Positions 42,795 through 51,660 of a stretch of 64,000 nt of DNA are shown here, piece by piece. The stretch is from Vibrio alfacsensis (GTDB lineage: Bacteria; Pseudomonadota; Gammaproteobacteria; Enterobacterales; Vibrionaceae). Location of the stretch: contig NZ_CP032093.1 of the NCBI RefSeq assembly GCF_003544875.1, positions 1 to 64,000 of the forward strand, given 5' to 3'. The position numbers and the translations under genes are program-made. The notes under the pieces are model-generated. The model was not told the DNA's origin, searched no databases, and worked only from the letters and a program-made list of their open reading frames with translations. The stretch's first letter is position 1. Each line of letters starts with the position of its first letter.

Positions 42795-43562
42795 ATGCTT
42801 AAAATTGGTGATAAACAATTCGAATCAAGACTGTTCACGGGAACAGGGAAGTTTGCCAACAGCCGACTAATGGCAGAAGCGATTCAAGTGTCGGGATCTC
42901 AACTGGCAACCATGGCGTTGAAGCGTGTGGATGTGAACGACCAACAAGACGATATTTTGCTGCCGTTAGTACAAGCGGGTGTGAACTTACTACCGAACAC
43001 CTCAGGTGCAAAGAATGCTAAAGATGCTGTGTTTGCTGCACAACTGGCGCGAGAAGCGTTGGGGACTAACTGGCTAAAACTGGAAATTCATCCAGACCCG
43101 AAGTACTTGATGCCCGATCCAATTGAGACACTTGCCGCCGCAGAGCAATTGGTTCGCGAAGGTTTCATTGTGCTTCCTTACTGTCATGCTGACCCAGTTT
43201 TATGTAAACGATTGGAAGAAGTAGGCTGTGCTGCGGTCATGCCATTAGGTGCGCCGATCGGTTCTAACAAAGGGATAGTTTCTCACGATTTCCTAGAGAT
43301 CATTATCGACCAAGCTAATGTTCCTGTCGTTGTCGATGCGGGTATTGGCGCACCTTCACATGCCGCGCGAGCGATGGAAATGGGCGCGGATGCCGTGCTC
43401 GTCAATACTGCGATTGCAGCTTCGAGCGATCCCGTTGCGATGGCGAAAGCATTTAAGTTGGCGGTAGAGTCGGGGCGTATGGCTTATGAAGCCGGACTTG
43501 CTGGTAAGGTTTCTCATGCGGTTGCGTCGAGTCCACTGACGTCATTCCTAGATGAGCTTTAG
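42795..43562 (+). CDS. thiG: ThiG, thiazole synthase
   Basis: TIM-barrel enzyme of 255 residues that forms the thiazole phosphate from deoxyxylulose 5-phosphate, dehydroglycine and ThiS thiocarboxylate. Visible family features are [10 protein letters not shown] near the start, the Schiff-base Lys region [11 protein letters not shown] (about 92-102), [12 protein letters not shown] and [20 protein letters not shown] (about 178-197), and VNTAIA. It forms a complex with ThiH and ThiS. Confidence 0.96.
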   Translation: MLKIGDKQFESRLFTGTGKFANSRLMAEAIQVSGSQLATMALKRVDVNDQQDDILLPLVQAGVNLLPNTSGAKNAKDAVFAAQLAREALGTNWLKLEIHPDPKYLMPDPIETLAAAEQLVREGFIVLPYCHADPVLCKRLEEVGCAAVMPLGAPIGSNKGIVSHDFLEIIIDQANVPVVVDAGIGAPSHAARAMEMGADAVLVNTAIAASSDPVAMAKAFKLAVESGRMAYEAGLAGKVSHAVASSPLTSFLDEL

Positions 43563-43596
43563 TCCTAGATTGGTTTAGCTATTAAGCGAGGAAAAC

Positions 43597-44724
43597 ATGA
43601 GCTTCGTTGAACAATTTAAGCAGCTTAATTGGGATGACATTTCGATGTCGATTTACGCGAAAACGGCACAAGATGTTGAGCGAGCATTGAATAAACCCAA
43701 GCGTGATTTGGAAGACTTTAAAGCGCTAATTTCACCAGCGGCTGAAGGATATTTAGAGCAAATGGCGCAGTTGTCATACTCGGCAACTCGCAAGCGTTTT
43801 GGTAATACCATGTCGCTTTATATTCCATTGTACCTTTCTAACTTGTGCGCCAATGCTTGTACTTATTGTGGCTTCTCGATGGAGAACAGAATCAAGCGTC
43901 GCACTTTGAATAGGGACGAAGTGGCTGCAGAAGTCGAAGCCATTAAACGCATGAAGTTTGATAGCGTATTGCTGGTGACTGGCGAACACGAAACCAAAGT
44001 AGGCATGAAATACTTTCGCGAAATGGTGCCGATGATTAAGAAGCGCTTTAACTATTTGGCGATGGAAGTACAACCGCTAGATCAAGACGAATACGCAGAG
44101 CTCAAGACATTGGGTTTGGATGCGGTGATGGTCTATCAAGAAACGTATCATCCTTCGACTTACGCCGAGCACCATTTGCGTGGCAATAAGATGGATTTTG
44201 AATACCGATTGGATACACCCGATCGCCTTGCAAAAGCGGGCATCGATAAGATCGGTATTGGCGCTTTGATAGGATTGGAAGAGTGGCGTACAGATTGCTT
44301 TTATGTGGCAGCGCACTTGGACTATCTTGTGCGCACGTATTGGCAGACTCGTTACTCAATTTCCTTCCCGCGTTTGCGTCCTTGTGAGGGGGCCAGTTCT
44401 TTAAACGGAAAGCAGCCAAAATCAGTCATGACGGATAAGCAGCTTGTTCAGTTGATTTGCGCTTATCGTTTGTTGAATCCAGAAGTGGAGTTGTCATTAT
44501 CGACTCGAGAATCACCTAAGTTTAGAGACAACGCATTGCCTTTAGGCATTACCAGTATGTCTGCAGCATCGAAAACTCAGCCGGGTGGGTATGCGATGGA
44601 TGATGTTGAACTCGAGCAGTTTGAGATCAGTGATGAACGAAGTGCTGGTTCTGTGGAAGATATGATTCGAGCCAAGGGCTTTGACCCAGTATGGCGAGAT
44701 TGGCACTCGGCGTATTCTGGTTAA
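43597..44724 (+). CDS. thiH: ThiH, 2-iminoacetate synthase
   Basis: Radical SAM tyrosine lyase of 375 residues. The 4Fe-4S cluster motif is CANACTYCGF (C-x3-C-x2-C, about 85-94). It has VYQETYHPSTYAEHH and RLRPCEGASS, typical of ThiH. It splits tyrosine to dehydroglycine and p-cresol in the anaerobic-type thiazole route, which agrees with absence of thiO here. It is the last gene of the thi operon. Confidence 0.96.
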   Translation: MSFVEQFKQLNWDDISMSIYAKTAQDVERALNKPKRDLEDFKALISPAAEGYLEQMAQLSYSATRKRFGNTMSLYIPLYLSNLCANACTYCGFSMENRIKRRTLNRDEVAAEVEAIKRMKFDSVLLVTGEHETKVGMKYFREMVPMIKKRFNYLAMEVQPLDQDEYAELKTLGLDAVMVYQETYHPSTYAEHHLRGNKMDFEYRLDTPDRLAKAGIDKIGIGALIGLEEWRTDCFYVAAHLDYLVRTYWQTRYSISFPRLRPCEGASSLNGKQPKSVMTDKQLVQLICAYRLLNPEVELSLSTRESPKFRDNALPLGITSMSAASKTQPGGYAMDDVELEQFEISDERSAGSVEDMIRAKGFDPVWRDWHSAYSG

Positions 44725-44753
44725 GTAGCAAAGAAAGCTAATGGTCATCGTTA

Positions 44754-44769
44754 TGTTTCACGTGAAACA
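44754..44769. other. parS: parS site 2 (ParB-binding)
   Basis: TGTTTCACGTGAAACA, perfect, and extended to an 18-bp palindrome by flanking A/T. It is in the thiH-pepP spacer, 30 bp after thiH. Confidence 0.95.
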
Positions 44770-44778
44770 TAGGCAAAA

Positions 44779-44817
44779 GTAGAAGGTTGATGCAAAACAT
44801 CAACCCTCTACTTTTTT
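44779..44817 (+). terminator. Terminator after thiH
   Basis: Stem GTAGAAGGTTGATG paired with CATCAACCCTCTAC (one mismatch), followed by TTTTTT. Confidence 0.88.
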
Positions 44818-44850
44818 CTAGCTTCTAGCTTCTAGCTTCTAGCTTCTAGC
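44818..44850. repeat. Heptanucleotide tandem repeat
   Basis: GCTTCTA repeated four times in a row with a partial fifth, directly after the thi terminator. It reaches over the stop codon of the convergent aminopeptidase gene (44846-44848). Slippage could change the length of the spacer or the C-terminal end of that protein. Confidence 0.9.
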
Positions 44851-46636
44851 TGTGTGCTACTGGTAGCGTTGCTTGACGAAGCCACTCTTTCACATCACCT
44901 TCAACAAGTGGGCTGATCTCATACCATACCTTCTGATGGTAGTCATTCAGCCAAGCAAGTTCTGGACGAGTTAGCATATCAACATTGATGTTGCGCTTGT
45001 CGATTGGGCAGCGTGTTAGCGACTCAAATGATAGAACAGGGAAGTCACCATTAGTTGGGGTTTCAACAACAAGCTCTAGGTTTTCAATACGGATACCAAA
45101 CGCATCTGCACGGTAGTAACCTGGCTCGTTGGATAGCACCATACCTTCTGTTAGAGGCACGTCGATTTGCTTCTTGGAAATGCTCGCTGGACCTTCATGA
45201 ACACTTAGGAAGTGACCAACACCGTGACCAGTACCGTGATCGTAATCGTAGCCTTCCGCCCATAGGTGCTGACGAGCTAGTGTATCGATTTGGTAACCAC
45301 GAGTGCCTTTCGGGAAACGTGCACGAGCAACACCGATGTGACCTTTTAGTGCGAGAGTGAATTGTTTAATCATCTCTTGTGAAGGCTGACCGATCGCAAT
45401 TGTACGCGTGATGTCTGTCGTGCCATCTAGGTACTGGCCGCCTGAATCCACTAGGTAAAGTGTGTTCAGTTCTAGTTTGCCAGGTTCAGGTTGGTTCTCG
45501 TGGTTGTAGTGACACATTGCCGCGTTGCCACCCGCAGCTGAAATGGTATCGAAGCTAAGATCCATCAGTGTCGGGTCTTCGCTACGGAACGCTTCAAGTT
45601 TGTCAGCCAATGTTGCTTCATCATGCAAGTTACCCGCAACGACTTCTGCATCTAACCAAGATAGGAACTTACTCATCGCCACGCCATCACGGATATGACA
45701 CGCTTTCATGCCTGCGATTTCAACCGCGTTTTTCGCCGCTTTTGGCATTAGGCATGGGTCAGCTTTACTCACCACTGAAGCGCCAGCATTTTGTAGGACC
45801 AACTTAAACCATGCATTACTTGTAGCAGGGTCAACCAGTACACTCTTGCCTGTTAGGGTTTCTAGTCGCGCTTGTAATGCTTCAGGGTGATGAACTGTTA
45901 CGCCAGAACCAACGTGAGCGTCAAACTCAGCAGGTAGGCGAGCTGGATCTAGGAAGTATTCCACGGTTGAATCTGAGTGCAGAATCGCGTGAGAAAGCAG
46001 AACGGGTAGACGTGATACATCAAGACCACGAACGTTAAGCAGCCAACAGATAGAATCAAGTGCTGTGATCACTGCGCTGTCTGCGCCGGCTTTTTTCAAG
46101 AGCTCGGCGATTTCTTGGCGTTTGCTTTCGCTTGATTGTCCAACCGCTTCTGTTGCCATTAGGCGAACATCAGAAACCACAGGAGCAGGGCGGTCGTGCC
46201 ACAGCTCATCAATTGGGTTGCTGTCGAGAATCTTAAGCTCAAGTGCACCTGCAAGTTTTGCTTGTGCCATGTCTAGCCAAGCTGAGTTGTGCATGCGAGG
46301 GTTGATTGCCACAGATGCGCCATTTGCAAGATGGTCTTTAATCCAATCTAGCGCAGGCTCTTCAATCAGGTGACGGTATTCGAATAGATCAGCAGGAACC
46401 TGCTTAGTTACTTGTACCGTGTAGCGACCATCAACAAAGATAGCGGCTTTGTCTTTGGTGATTACCGCAGCACCAGCAGAACCGGTAAAACCTGTTAGCC
46501 AATGTAAACGCTCGTTGTGCGCTGGTACGTATTCGCCCAAGTACTCGTCTTCATGTGGGACAAGTAGGGCGTCAATATTATGTTGTGCTAGCCATTCGCG
46601 AATTGCATTCACGCGGCTTTGGGTATCGTTGTGCAT
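44846..46636 (-). CDS. Xaa-Pro aminopeptidase (aminopeptidase P, M24B)
   Basis: A 596-residue cytoplasmic metallopeptidase that removes N-terminal residues ahead of proline. It has two creatinase-like N-terminal domains (about 1-130 and 150-300) and a C-terminal pita-bread domain. Metal ligands lie in LVDSGGQYLDGTTDITRT (two Asp), HGTGHGVGHFLSVHEGP (His), SNEPGYY (Glu) and RIENLELVV (Glu). Length and the three-domain layout match the long eukaryotic-type XPNPEP1 form rather than the 440-residue E. coli PepP. Confidence 0.93.
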   Translation of the reverse strand: MHNDTQSRVNAIREWLAQHNIDALLVPHEDEYLGEYVPAHNERLHWLTGFTGSAGAAVITKDKAAIFVDGRYTVQVTKQVPADLFEYRHLIEEPALDWIKDHLANGASVAINPRMHNSAWLDMAQAKLAGALELKILDSNPIDELWHDRPAPVVSDVRLMATEAVGQSSESKRQEIAELLKKAGADSAVITALDSICWLLNVRGLDVSRLPVLLSHAILHSDSTVEYFLDPARLPAEFDAHVGSGVTVHHPEALQARLETLTGKSVLVDPATSNAWFKLVLQNAGASVVSKADPCLMPKAAKNAVEIAGMKACHIRDGVAMSKFLSWLDAEVVAGNLHDEATLADKLEAFRSEDPTLMDLSFDTISAAGGNAAMCHYNHENQPEPGKLELNTLYLVDSGGQYLDGTTDITRTIAIGQPSQEMIKQFTLALKGHIGVARARFPKGTRGYQIDTLARQHLWAEGYDYDHGTGHGVGHFLSVHEGPASISKKQIDVPLTEGMVLSNEPGYYRADAFGIRIENLELVVETPTNGDFPVLSFESLTRCPIDKRNINVDMLTRPELAWLNDYHQKVWYEISPLVEGDVKEWLRQATLPVAHS

Positions 46637-46839
46637 CTGTGTTATTCCTTCAAATTACCGCTCCTTCATGCTCAGGTGTGGGAGCTGTTTCCATCTGCTT
46701 CATGCAGTTTACGAATCTATTGAGGTTCGCAATCACGTCAATAGAGTCGGAGTACAACAGGCCATAGATGAGCCAAAAAGGACTATCGACTGTTAAGCTA
46801 CCCATTTTACCGTAAGAGCGCAAATCGGGTTCGGGATTT

Positions 46840-47781
46840 TTATCTAAGATGATCGGTTTTTTGTGTGATCATGGTGCGCAGCCAAGTTAAAGCTGGGTCA
46901 TTTTCTCTGTCTCGATGCCAAAACAAAGTGTATGCCATCGGTGGGAATTCGAGTGGTAGTGGCAGTAGTGCCATGTCATGTTGCTTGGCTGCTAGCTTCA
47001 CAAAGTGGCTTGGCGCGGTAAACACAAAATCGGTGTAAGAGCACAAACTCGCGGCGCTGTTAAAGTCCGGTACAGTCACTGCGATATCACGCTCTCGACC
47101 AATGTCGGCCAAGCGGTAATCAAGCAACCAACGGTCATTGCCATCACAACGTACCTGGACATGACGCAGGGCTAGATAAGCTTCCAAATTCCAATTACCA
47201 CGCAAAGCCGGGTGGTCTTTACGAACGATGCACATTTGGTGGTCGCGATAGATTTCTTGCTCACAAATGTCATCAGGTGGCAGCATCGTCAACTTAGCAT
47301 CGTTGATGTCTATATCTCGACCTGTCATGCCCAAATCGATTTCACCGCGCTGAATCATCTTGAACGTTTGTTCCGACCAAGAGTGGGTGCTTATGGTCAC
47401 GCCTGGTGCTTGTTGGAATATTGCTGGTAAGAAGTGGGGCAGAATTAATGGGTACACACTCTCTACTGCTGCGATTTGAAAACGGTACTCACTGCTCTGC
47501 GGAGAGAACTCTTCAGGTTGAGTTAGCACCTCAAGTTGGTTTATCAACAGATCCAGTTTCGGCTTAAGGAACAATGCACGCGGTGTAGGCGTCAATCCAT
47601 GCGAGTTTCGTGTGAACAAAGGGTCATCAAATTGGGTGCGTAACTTGGCCAAAGATTTACTCACCGCTGACTGACTCAAGCACAGCCGGTGCGCAGCTCG
47701 AGTGACATTAAGCTCTTCCATCAAGACCTTAAAACAGACCAACAAATTGAGGTCTAAACGCACTAATTTTTCGACGTTCAC
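46840..47781 (-). CDS. LysR-family transcriptional regulator
   Basis: LysR regulator of about 313 residues. The GTG at 47781 follows GAGGA at a good distance; ATGs at 47796 and 47811 are open alternatives. The HTH is near the start (LVRLDLNLLVCFKVLMEE, LNVTRAAHRLCLSQSAVSKSL, DPLFTRN). The effector domain follows. It is divergent from the Bcr-type efflux gene (106 bp between starts), the usual layout for a LysR regulator and its target, so control of the exporter is likely but unproven. Confidence 0.88.
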   Translation of the reverse strand: MNVEKLVRLDLNLLVCFKVLMEELNVTRAAHRLCLSQSAVSKSLAKLRTQFDDPLFTRNSHGLTPTPRALFLKPKLDLLINQLEVLTQPEEFSPQSSEYRFQIAAVESVYPLILPHFLPAIFQQAPGVTISTHSWSEQTFKMIQRGEIDLGMTGRDIDINDAKLTMLPPDDICEQEIYRDHQMCIVRKDHPALRGNWNLEAYLALRHVQVRCDGNDRWLLDYRLADIGRERDIAVTVPDFNSAASLCSYTDFVFTAPSHFVKLAAKQHDMALLPLPLEFPPMAYTLFWHRDRENDPALTWLRTMITQKTDHLR

Positions 47782-47887
47782 TGTGATTTTCCTCATGGGA
47801 ATAATGGTCATGAGTATACATCATTTCCATTCATATCATCAGATGATTAAGCTTTGCGCAAAGTTCTTGTTCAATTTGGAGTGTTTT

Positions 47888-49081
47888 GTGTCTAGCCATA
47901 TTACAAATAGCAAAAAACAGATGGCGCTGTTGACCATGTTAGTTCTGTTCAGTCCGCTTGCGATTGATATCTATCTACCTGCTTTGCCTCTTATTGCATC
48001 CACTTTTCAGGTAGAAAATTCATTGGCACAAGACACCATCACTTGGTTCCTATTTGCTATGGGGGTTGGTCAGCTATTCGCTGGTCCCTTGGCAGATAAA
48101 CTCGGGCGTCGAACTGTTGCATTGGGAGGTATCACCATCTACGCATTGAGCGCTGTATTGGCGTGGAGTGCTCAAAATATTGAGTGGATGTTGACGGCTC
48201 GTTTGCTACAAGGCTTAGGTGCATGTGCAACATCTGTAGCAGCCTTTGCAACAGTTCGCGATATATTCGGTCCGGAAAAAAGTGGCAAAATGATCAGTTA
48301 CCTTAACGGGGCGATCTGCTTTATCCCGGCATTGGCACCTATTTTAGGCAGTTGGTTAACCCAGCAATTTGATTGGCGTGCAAACTTCAGTTTTATGGCG
48401 GGTTTCGCTGTTGTTGCTGGGAGTATGATATTCTTTGGTATGAAAGAGACCAACCCTGCAACTGAGAAGCAGGCGGTGTTCAAATTGAGTCGCTATTGGG
48501 CGGTATTGAGCACACCATCATTCATCTTCCACGCATCACTGTGCTTGATGGCGATGGCGGTCATTCTTGCTTACGTAACGTCTGCACCAGTGGTGTTGAT
48601 GACAGGTATGGGATTGTCGATGAATGAATTTACGTTCTGGTTCGGTCTTAACGCGGCATTTAACATTGCGGCTTGTATGCTTGCGCCAAGGTTCATGGAC
48701 CGCTGGGGCACTCATAATTCACTCGTTGTTGGTATTGTCTTACTGGCCATCTCCGGGGTAGTGATGATGGTAATGAAAGGCAGTAACACGGCACTGTCAT
48801 TTATGTTGCCTATCTTCATTTCATCAGTAGGATTTGCATGGATTCTTGGCGCGGCGGCGGGTAAAGCGCTAGAGCCATTTGGGGATAAAGCGGGGACGGC
48901 AGCAGCATTATTAGGTTTATTCCAAATGAGTGGCGCAGGTTTATTGGTAGGCACGCTTCAGCGTTTATCACTTGATCCACAAACCTTGATTGCGATTCAT
49001 ATGTGGGTATTACTTCCAGCATTGGTGATTCTATTCACTAAAGCAGGCAAGAACTGGCATACAAAATTAGTGAATGCGTAA
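47888..49081 (+). CDS. Bcr/CflA-type multidrug efflux transporter (MFS)
   Basis: Twelve-helix MFS drug:H+ antiporter, 397 residues from the GTG at 47888. The open frame back to 47702 overlaps the divergent LysR gene and is unlikely. The helix 1 motif LAIDIYLPALP, and motif A GPLADKLGRRTVALGG (about 75-90) in the loop between helices 2 and 3, mark the Bcr/CflA subfamily. Some members export bicyclomycin, sulfonamides or amino-acid peptides. Substrate is unknown. Confidence 0.9.
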   Translation: MSSHITNSKKQMALLTMLVLFSPLAIDIYLPALPLIASTFQVENSLAQDTITWFLFAMGVGQLFAGPLADKLGRRTVALGGITIYALSAVLAWSAQNIEWMLTARLLQGLGACATSVAAFATVRDIFGPEKSGKMISYLNGAICFIPALAPILGSWLTQQFDWRANFSFMAGFAVVAGSMIFFGMKETNPATEKQAVFKLSRYWAVLSTPSFIFHASLCLMAMAVILAYVTSAPVVLMTGMGLSMNEFTFWFGLNAAFNIAACMLAPRFMDRWGTHNSLVVGIVLLAISGVVMMVMKGSNTALSFMLPIFISSVGFAWILGAAAGKALEPFGDKAGTAAALLGLFQMSGAGLLVGTLQRLSLDPQTLIAIHMWVLLPALVILFTKAGKNWHTKLVNA

Positions 49082-49172
49082 AACTCGGTAATTTAGTATT
49101 TTCCAATGTTACTAACGCGTGTATATTTGTCGTTCAAACTTTTCTCGACACCATAACGGAACTCAAAAAGTA

Positions 49173-49454
49173 ATGTCGTTAACCACGTATGAAATGGCTC
49201 GTATCTTAGAGCAAATGGAAGAGTCACCAGAAAAGGTGATGTTTGGTAAGTTGCTTAACGAACTAGGCAACCAAAGCTCTGAGCGTATTCGTAGCGCGGC
49301 AAAACAAGTTCCAGTGCCAGTACTGCGCGACATTGTGTACCAATTTCAGCAAGTGATTGAGTCGCGTAAAGGCGAGCAAGTTGAGCAGATGGCAAAAGAC
49401 CTCGCTAAGCAAGGTATCTCCGCAGAAGAGCTACTGGCTTACTTAAACAAATAA
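49173..49454 (+). CDS. Small helical protein, distantly H-NS-like
   Basis: A 93-residue, highly charged helical protein from the ATG at 49173; the frame upstream to 49119 is less likely. I do not recognise a named family. The C-terminal half (VYQFQQVIESRKGEQVEQMA, then DLAKQGISAEELLAYLNK) resembles the end of H-NS-type or nucleoid-associated proteins only in pattern. It is monocistronic, with a good terminator. A cytosolic helical bundle is likely. Confidence 0.75.
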   Translation: MSLTTYEMARILEQMEESPEKVMFGKLLNELGNQSSERIRSAAKQVPVPVLRDIVYQFQQVIESRKGEQVEQMAKDLAKQGISAEELLAYLNK

Positions 49455-49455
49455 T

Positions 49456-49484
49456 AAAAATCCCGCATCATGCGGGGATTTTTA
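49456..49484. terminator. Bidirectional terminator
   Basis: Stem AAAAATCCCGCA paired with TGCGGGGATTTTT (one bulged base) between two convergent genes. It overlaps the last 3 nt of the DoxX gene. Confidence 0.9.
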
Positions 49485-49937
49485 GTTGGTAATTTTCTTC
49501 TTCAGTATGTGGTCGAGAGATAAAGGCCCGGGTCCCCACACAATCACAATAAGTATCATCACCCCCCAAAGTTGGTGGTCATAGAAGCCTTTCTCCCACA
49601 GCAGTGGGTAAGAGACCACGGCAATGATGTTGAACACAAACAAAATCACAGCCATCGGCCGAGTAATCAATCCCAGTGCCAAGAATACCGGGAGAACCAA
49701 TTCTGCAGCAGTACCTAAGTAAGCCGCCAACTCCCATGGCAGTATTGGCACTTGGTATTCCAGCTCAAATAAATACAGTGTGCTATCCCAAGACGAGATT
49801 TTGATTAGCCCTGAATTGAAGAACACCCATGCAACCCACAAGCGACAAAAGAGAAGCAGTACAGGGACAAAGCCAGCTTGTAAGGTACTGATTAAGTCGT
49901 CGTACCGATTGACTAAGTTTTTAAGCGTATCCGTCAT
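49482..49937 (-). CDS. DoxX-family membrane protein of the bufferin operon
   Basis: A 151-residue protein with four hydrophobic helices (about residues 20-40, 65-85, 90-110, 118-137) and the DoxX features FRLWVAWVFFNSGLIKIS-like and YLGTAAELVLPVFLALGLITR. It is the last gene of a DUF2282-DUF692-DUF2063-DoxX operon, 10 nt after the DUF2063 gene. In bufferin operons this component is often called BufD; its exact role, perhaps redox or membrane handling, is not established. Confidence 0.88.
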   Translation of the reverse strand: MTDTLKNLVNRYDDLISTLQAGFVPVLLLFCRLWVAWVFFNSGLIKISSWDSTLYLFELEYQVPILPWELAAYLGTAAELVLPVFLALGLITRPMAVILFVFNIIAVVSYPLLWEKGFYDHQLWGVMILIVIVWGPGPLSLDHILKKKITN

Positions 49938-49947
49938 AGAGTGCTCC

Positions 49948-50706
49948 TTAGATTGATTTCAACGTAAAGCCGTCAACGAGATCGAGTGCCATGATGCCAT
50001 TGAGATGAGCGAGTAAAACTTCAGGTATTTCGCTCAAACTCTGTTTCTGCTCTAAACATTGCAGCAGTTGGAACACATCGGCATCGAGTGCGTGACACAA
50101 GGCTTCTCCATTGGCTTGAATCGAGATGACACCTTGCTGTAATTGGTTGATATTAAGTTGTTCGAATTGCCCAGTTTGAATCGCGCTGAACAAATCAAAT
50201 ACTGCGTAGCTGGAGCCAAAGCTTCGGCAGCCTTGCTTAAGGTGCAAAATCAAAGCGGGTTGTTGCTCTTCACTCACTTCGCCAAGTAACGCAAGCGGCT
50301 TTAATTGTGCGGCATTGGATTGTTCATACTGTGCTTGACGAGCGAGGTCGATATACCATTCGAAGCGTGCGACTTCAGGGCTGTAAGGTGCTTGTGCGAT
50401 CACCTGGCTAAACTGCATGATGGTGTCTTGAAAGCCTTCGCCATAATGCACCACATTTCCTTCTTCTAATGGATATGTGAGAACATGCTGGCGAGCCATC
50501 TGTTCAAAGCATTCTTCACCAAACAGCGTTTCAACCATCGGGTAGGTCGCGGATAACACCTCACTTAAGCTGACGATAAAGTTATTGCGGTAAATCTGCA
50601 TGCGTTCATCAGCGGTAAACTCATCACTCACTATATCGCAGTCTTCGCCGAGTGCTTGATAGTGCAGAGCTTTAGCAAACTGGCTTTGTAAGGTGGCTAG
50701 ATTCAT
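49948..50706 (-). CDS. bufC: BufC-type partner protein (DUF2063)
   Basis: A 252-residue protein. The N-terminal DUF2063 domain (about residues 5-95) has the family pattern QSQFAKALH, RMQIYRNNFIVSLSEVLSATYP and FEQMARQHV. A C-terminal region of about 120 residues follows. DUF2063 proteins are partners of DUF692/MbnB-like enzymes and are thought to bind the precursor peptide and bring it to the enzyme. The ATG overlaps the stop of the DUF692 gene (ATGA), so the two are made together. Confidence 0.88.
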   Translation of the reverse strand: MNLATLQSQFAKALHYQALGEDCDIVSDEFTADERMQIYRNNFIVSLSEVLSATYPMVETLFGEECFEQMARQHVLTYPLEEGNVVHYGEGFQDTIMQFSQVIAQAPYSPEVARFEWYIDLARQAQYEQSNAAQLKPLALLGEVSEEQQPALILHLKQGCRSFGSSYAVFDLFSAIQTGQFEQLNINQLQQGVISIQANGEALCHALDADVFQLLQCLEQKQSLSEIPEVLLAHLNGIMALDLVDGFTLKSI

Positions 50707-51575
50707 GAAGCCTTCCTTGGTTCGCTTTGTTTACTTGGGAGTGTGCCTTGCAACAGCAGTTGCGATGCTTTCTCTGCTTCTCCGAGTAAGATTTCTGGCT
50801 CAGGGATATCTAAATCCCATTCAATCAGCGTATGGCGCGGACCGTGTTTTTTTGTCCACTGCGCGAATAGCTGCCAAACTTCATCGCTAACCGGACGGCT
50901 ATGGGTATCAATCCATATCTGAACTTTATCGAGTTGCTTGATGGTAAAGCCTGCCAAGTGAAGCTCATCCACTTTGTCGGCAGGAATCGCATCTAGGTAT
51001 GTGTCGCAATCAAAACCGTGGTTGAAAGCTGAAACATGAACATTGTTTAAGTCGAGCAGTAAGCGACAGTCAGTGCGCTTTTGAACTTCGGTAAGAAATT
51101 CCCATTCACTGATGGTCGAATGTTGAAACTTCACATAACTAGATGGATTCTCAATTAAGATTTCACGCTGCAAATAGTCCTGCACTTCGTCTAAGTTTCG
51201 AGTGAACACTTTCAATGCTTCTTCTGTGTAGGGCAGTGGGAGTAGGTCGTTAAAGTAGTGACCGCCGTTTTCGCTCCAACTTAAATGGTCAGAAACAAGA
51301 ATTGGATTGATTGAATCAATCAGCGCTTTAAGCTGAGCAAGGTGCTTCTTATTCACACGTTCTACCGAACCTAGCGACAGACCAATACCGTGACAGCTAA
51401 TTTGATACTGCTCGCGCAGAGCTTGTAATTGATGGCGCTCTGTAGCGTTGGGTTGAAAATAGTTTTCACTGTGGATTTCTAACCAAGATAGCTCGGGTTT
51501 GTTTTGGCTAAAGTAATCGAGGTGAGGGGTTCTTAATCCAACGCCAACAAGGTCGTGGAAAGTGTGGTGTTTCAC
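50703..51575 (-). CDS. bufB: BufB-type multinuclear iron RiPP enzyme (DUF692/MNIO)
   Basis: DUF692 TIM-barrel enzyme, relative of methanobactin MbnB. Metal-site stretches are visible: WLEIHSENYF, CHGIGLSLGS, SDHLSW, LIENPSSY, LDLNNVHVSAFNHG, LHLAGF and WIDTHSRPV. These enzymes use two or three iron ions to oxidise Cys residues of precursor peptides. I place the start at the GTG at 51575 (290 residues): AAGGAG lies six bases upstream. The frame is open to a TTG at 51593. The start and ribosome site lie inside a parS palindrome. Confidence 0.9.
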   Translation of the reverse strand: MKHHTFHDLVGVGLRTPHLDYFSQNKPELSWLEIHSENYFQPNATERHQLQALREQYQISCHGIGLSLGSVERVNKKHLAQLKALIDSINPILVSDHLSWSENGGHYFNDLLPLPYTEEALKVFTRNLDEVQDYLQREILIENPSSYVKFQHSTISEWEFLTEVQKRTDCRLLLDLNNVHVSAFNHGFDCDTYLDAIPADKVDELHLAGFTIKQLDKVQIWIDTHSRPVSDEVWQLFAQWTKKHGPRHTLIEWDLDIPEPEILLGEAEKASQLLLQGTLPSKQSEPRKAS

Positions 51576-51583
51576 GTGAAACT
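51568..51583. other. parS: parS site 3, overlapping the bufB start
   Basis: TGTTTCACGTGAAACT matches 15 of 16 positions of parS. The probable bufB GTG start codon (51573-51575 on the minus strand) is the central GTG of the palindrome. Confidence 0.88.
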
Positions 51584-51610
51584 CCTTTTTCAAATCGTGC
51601 GAGAAGAGCG

Positions 51611-51639
51611 GGATGCGTAGGTTGAGCGACTACGCATCC
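51611..51639 (-). terminator. Stem-loop between bufA and bufB
   Basis: A perfect 10-bp stem (GGATGCGTAG with CTACGCATCC, 9-nt loop) lies in the bufA-bufB spacer. No T run follows on the minus strand, so it is more likely an RNA-stabilising or attenuating hairpin than a full terminator. It would favour high BufA over BufB. Confidence 0.65.
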
Positions 51640-51660
51640 TCAAAACTTACATAAGGAGAA

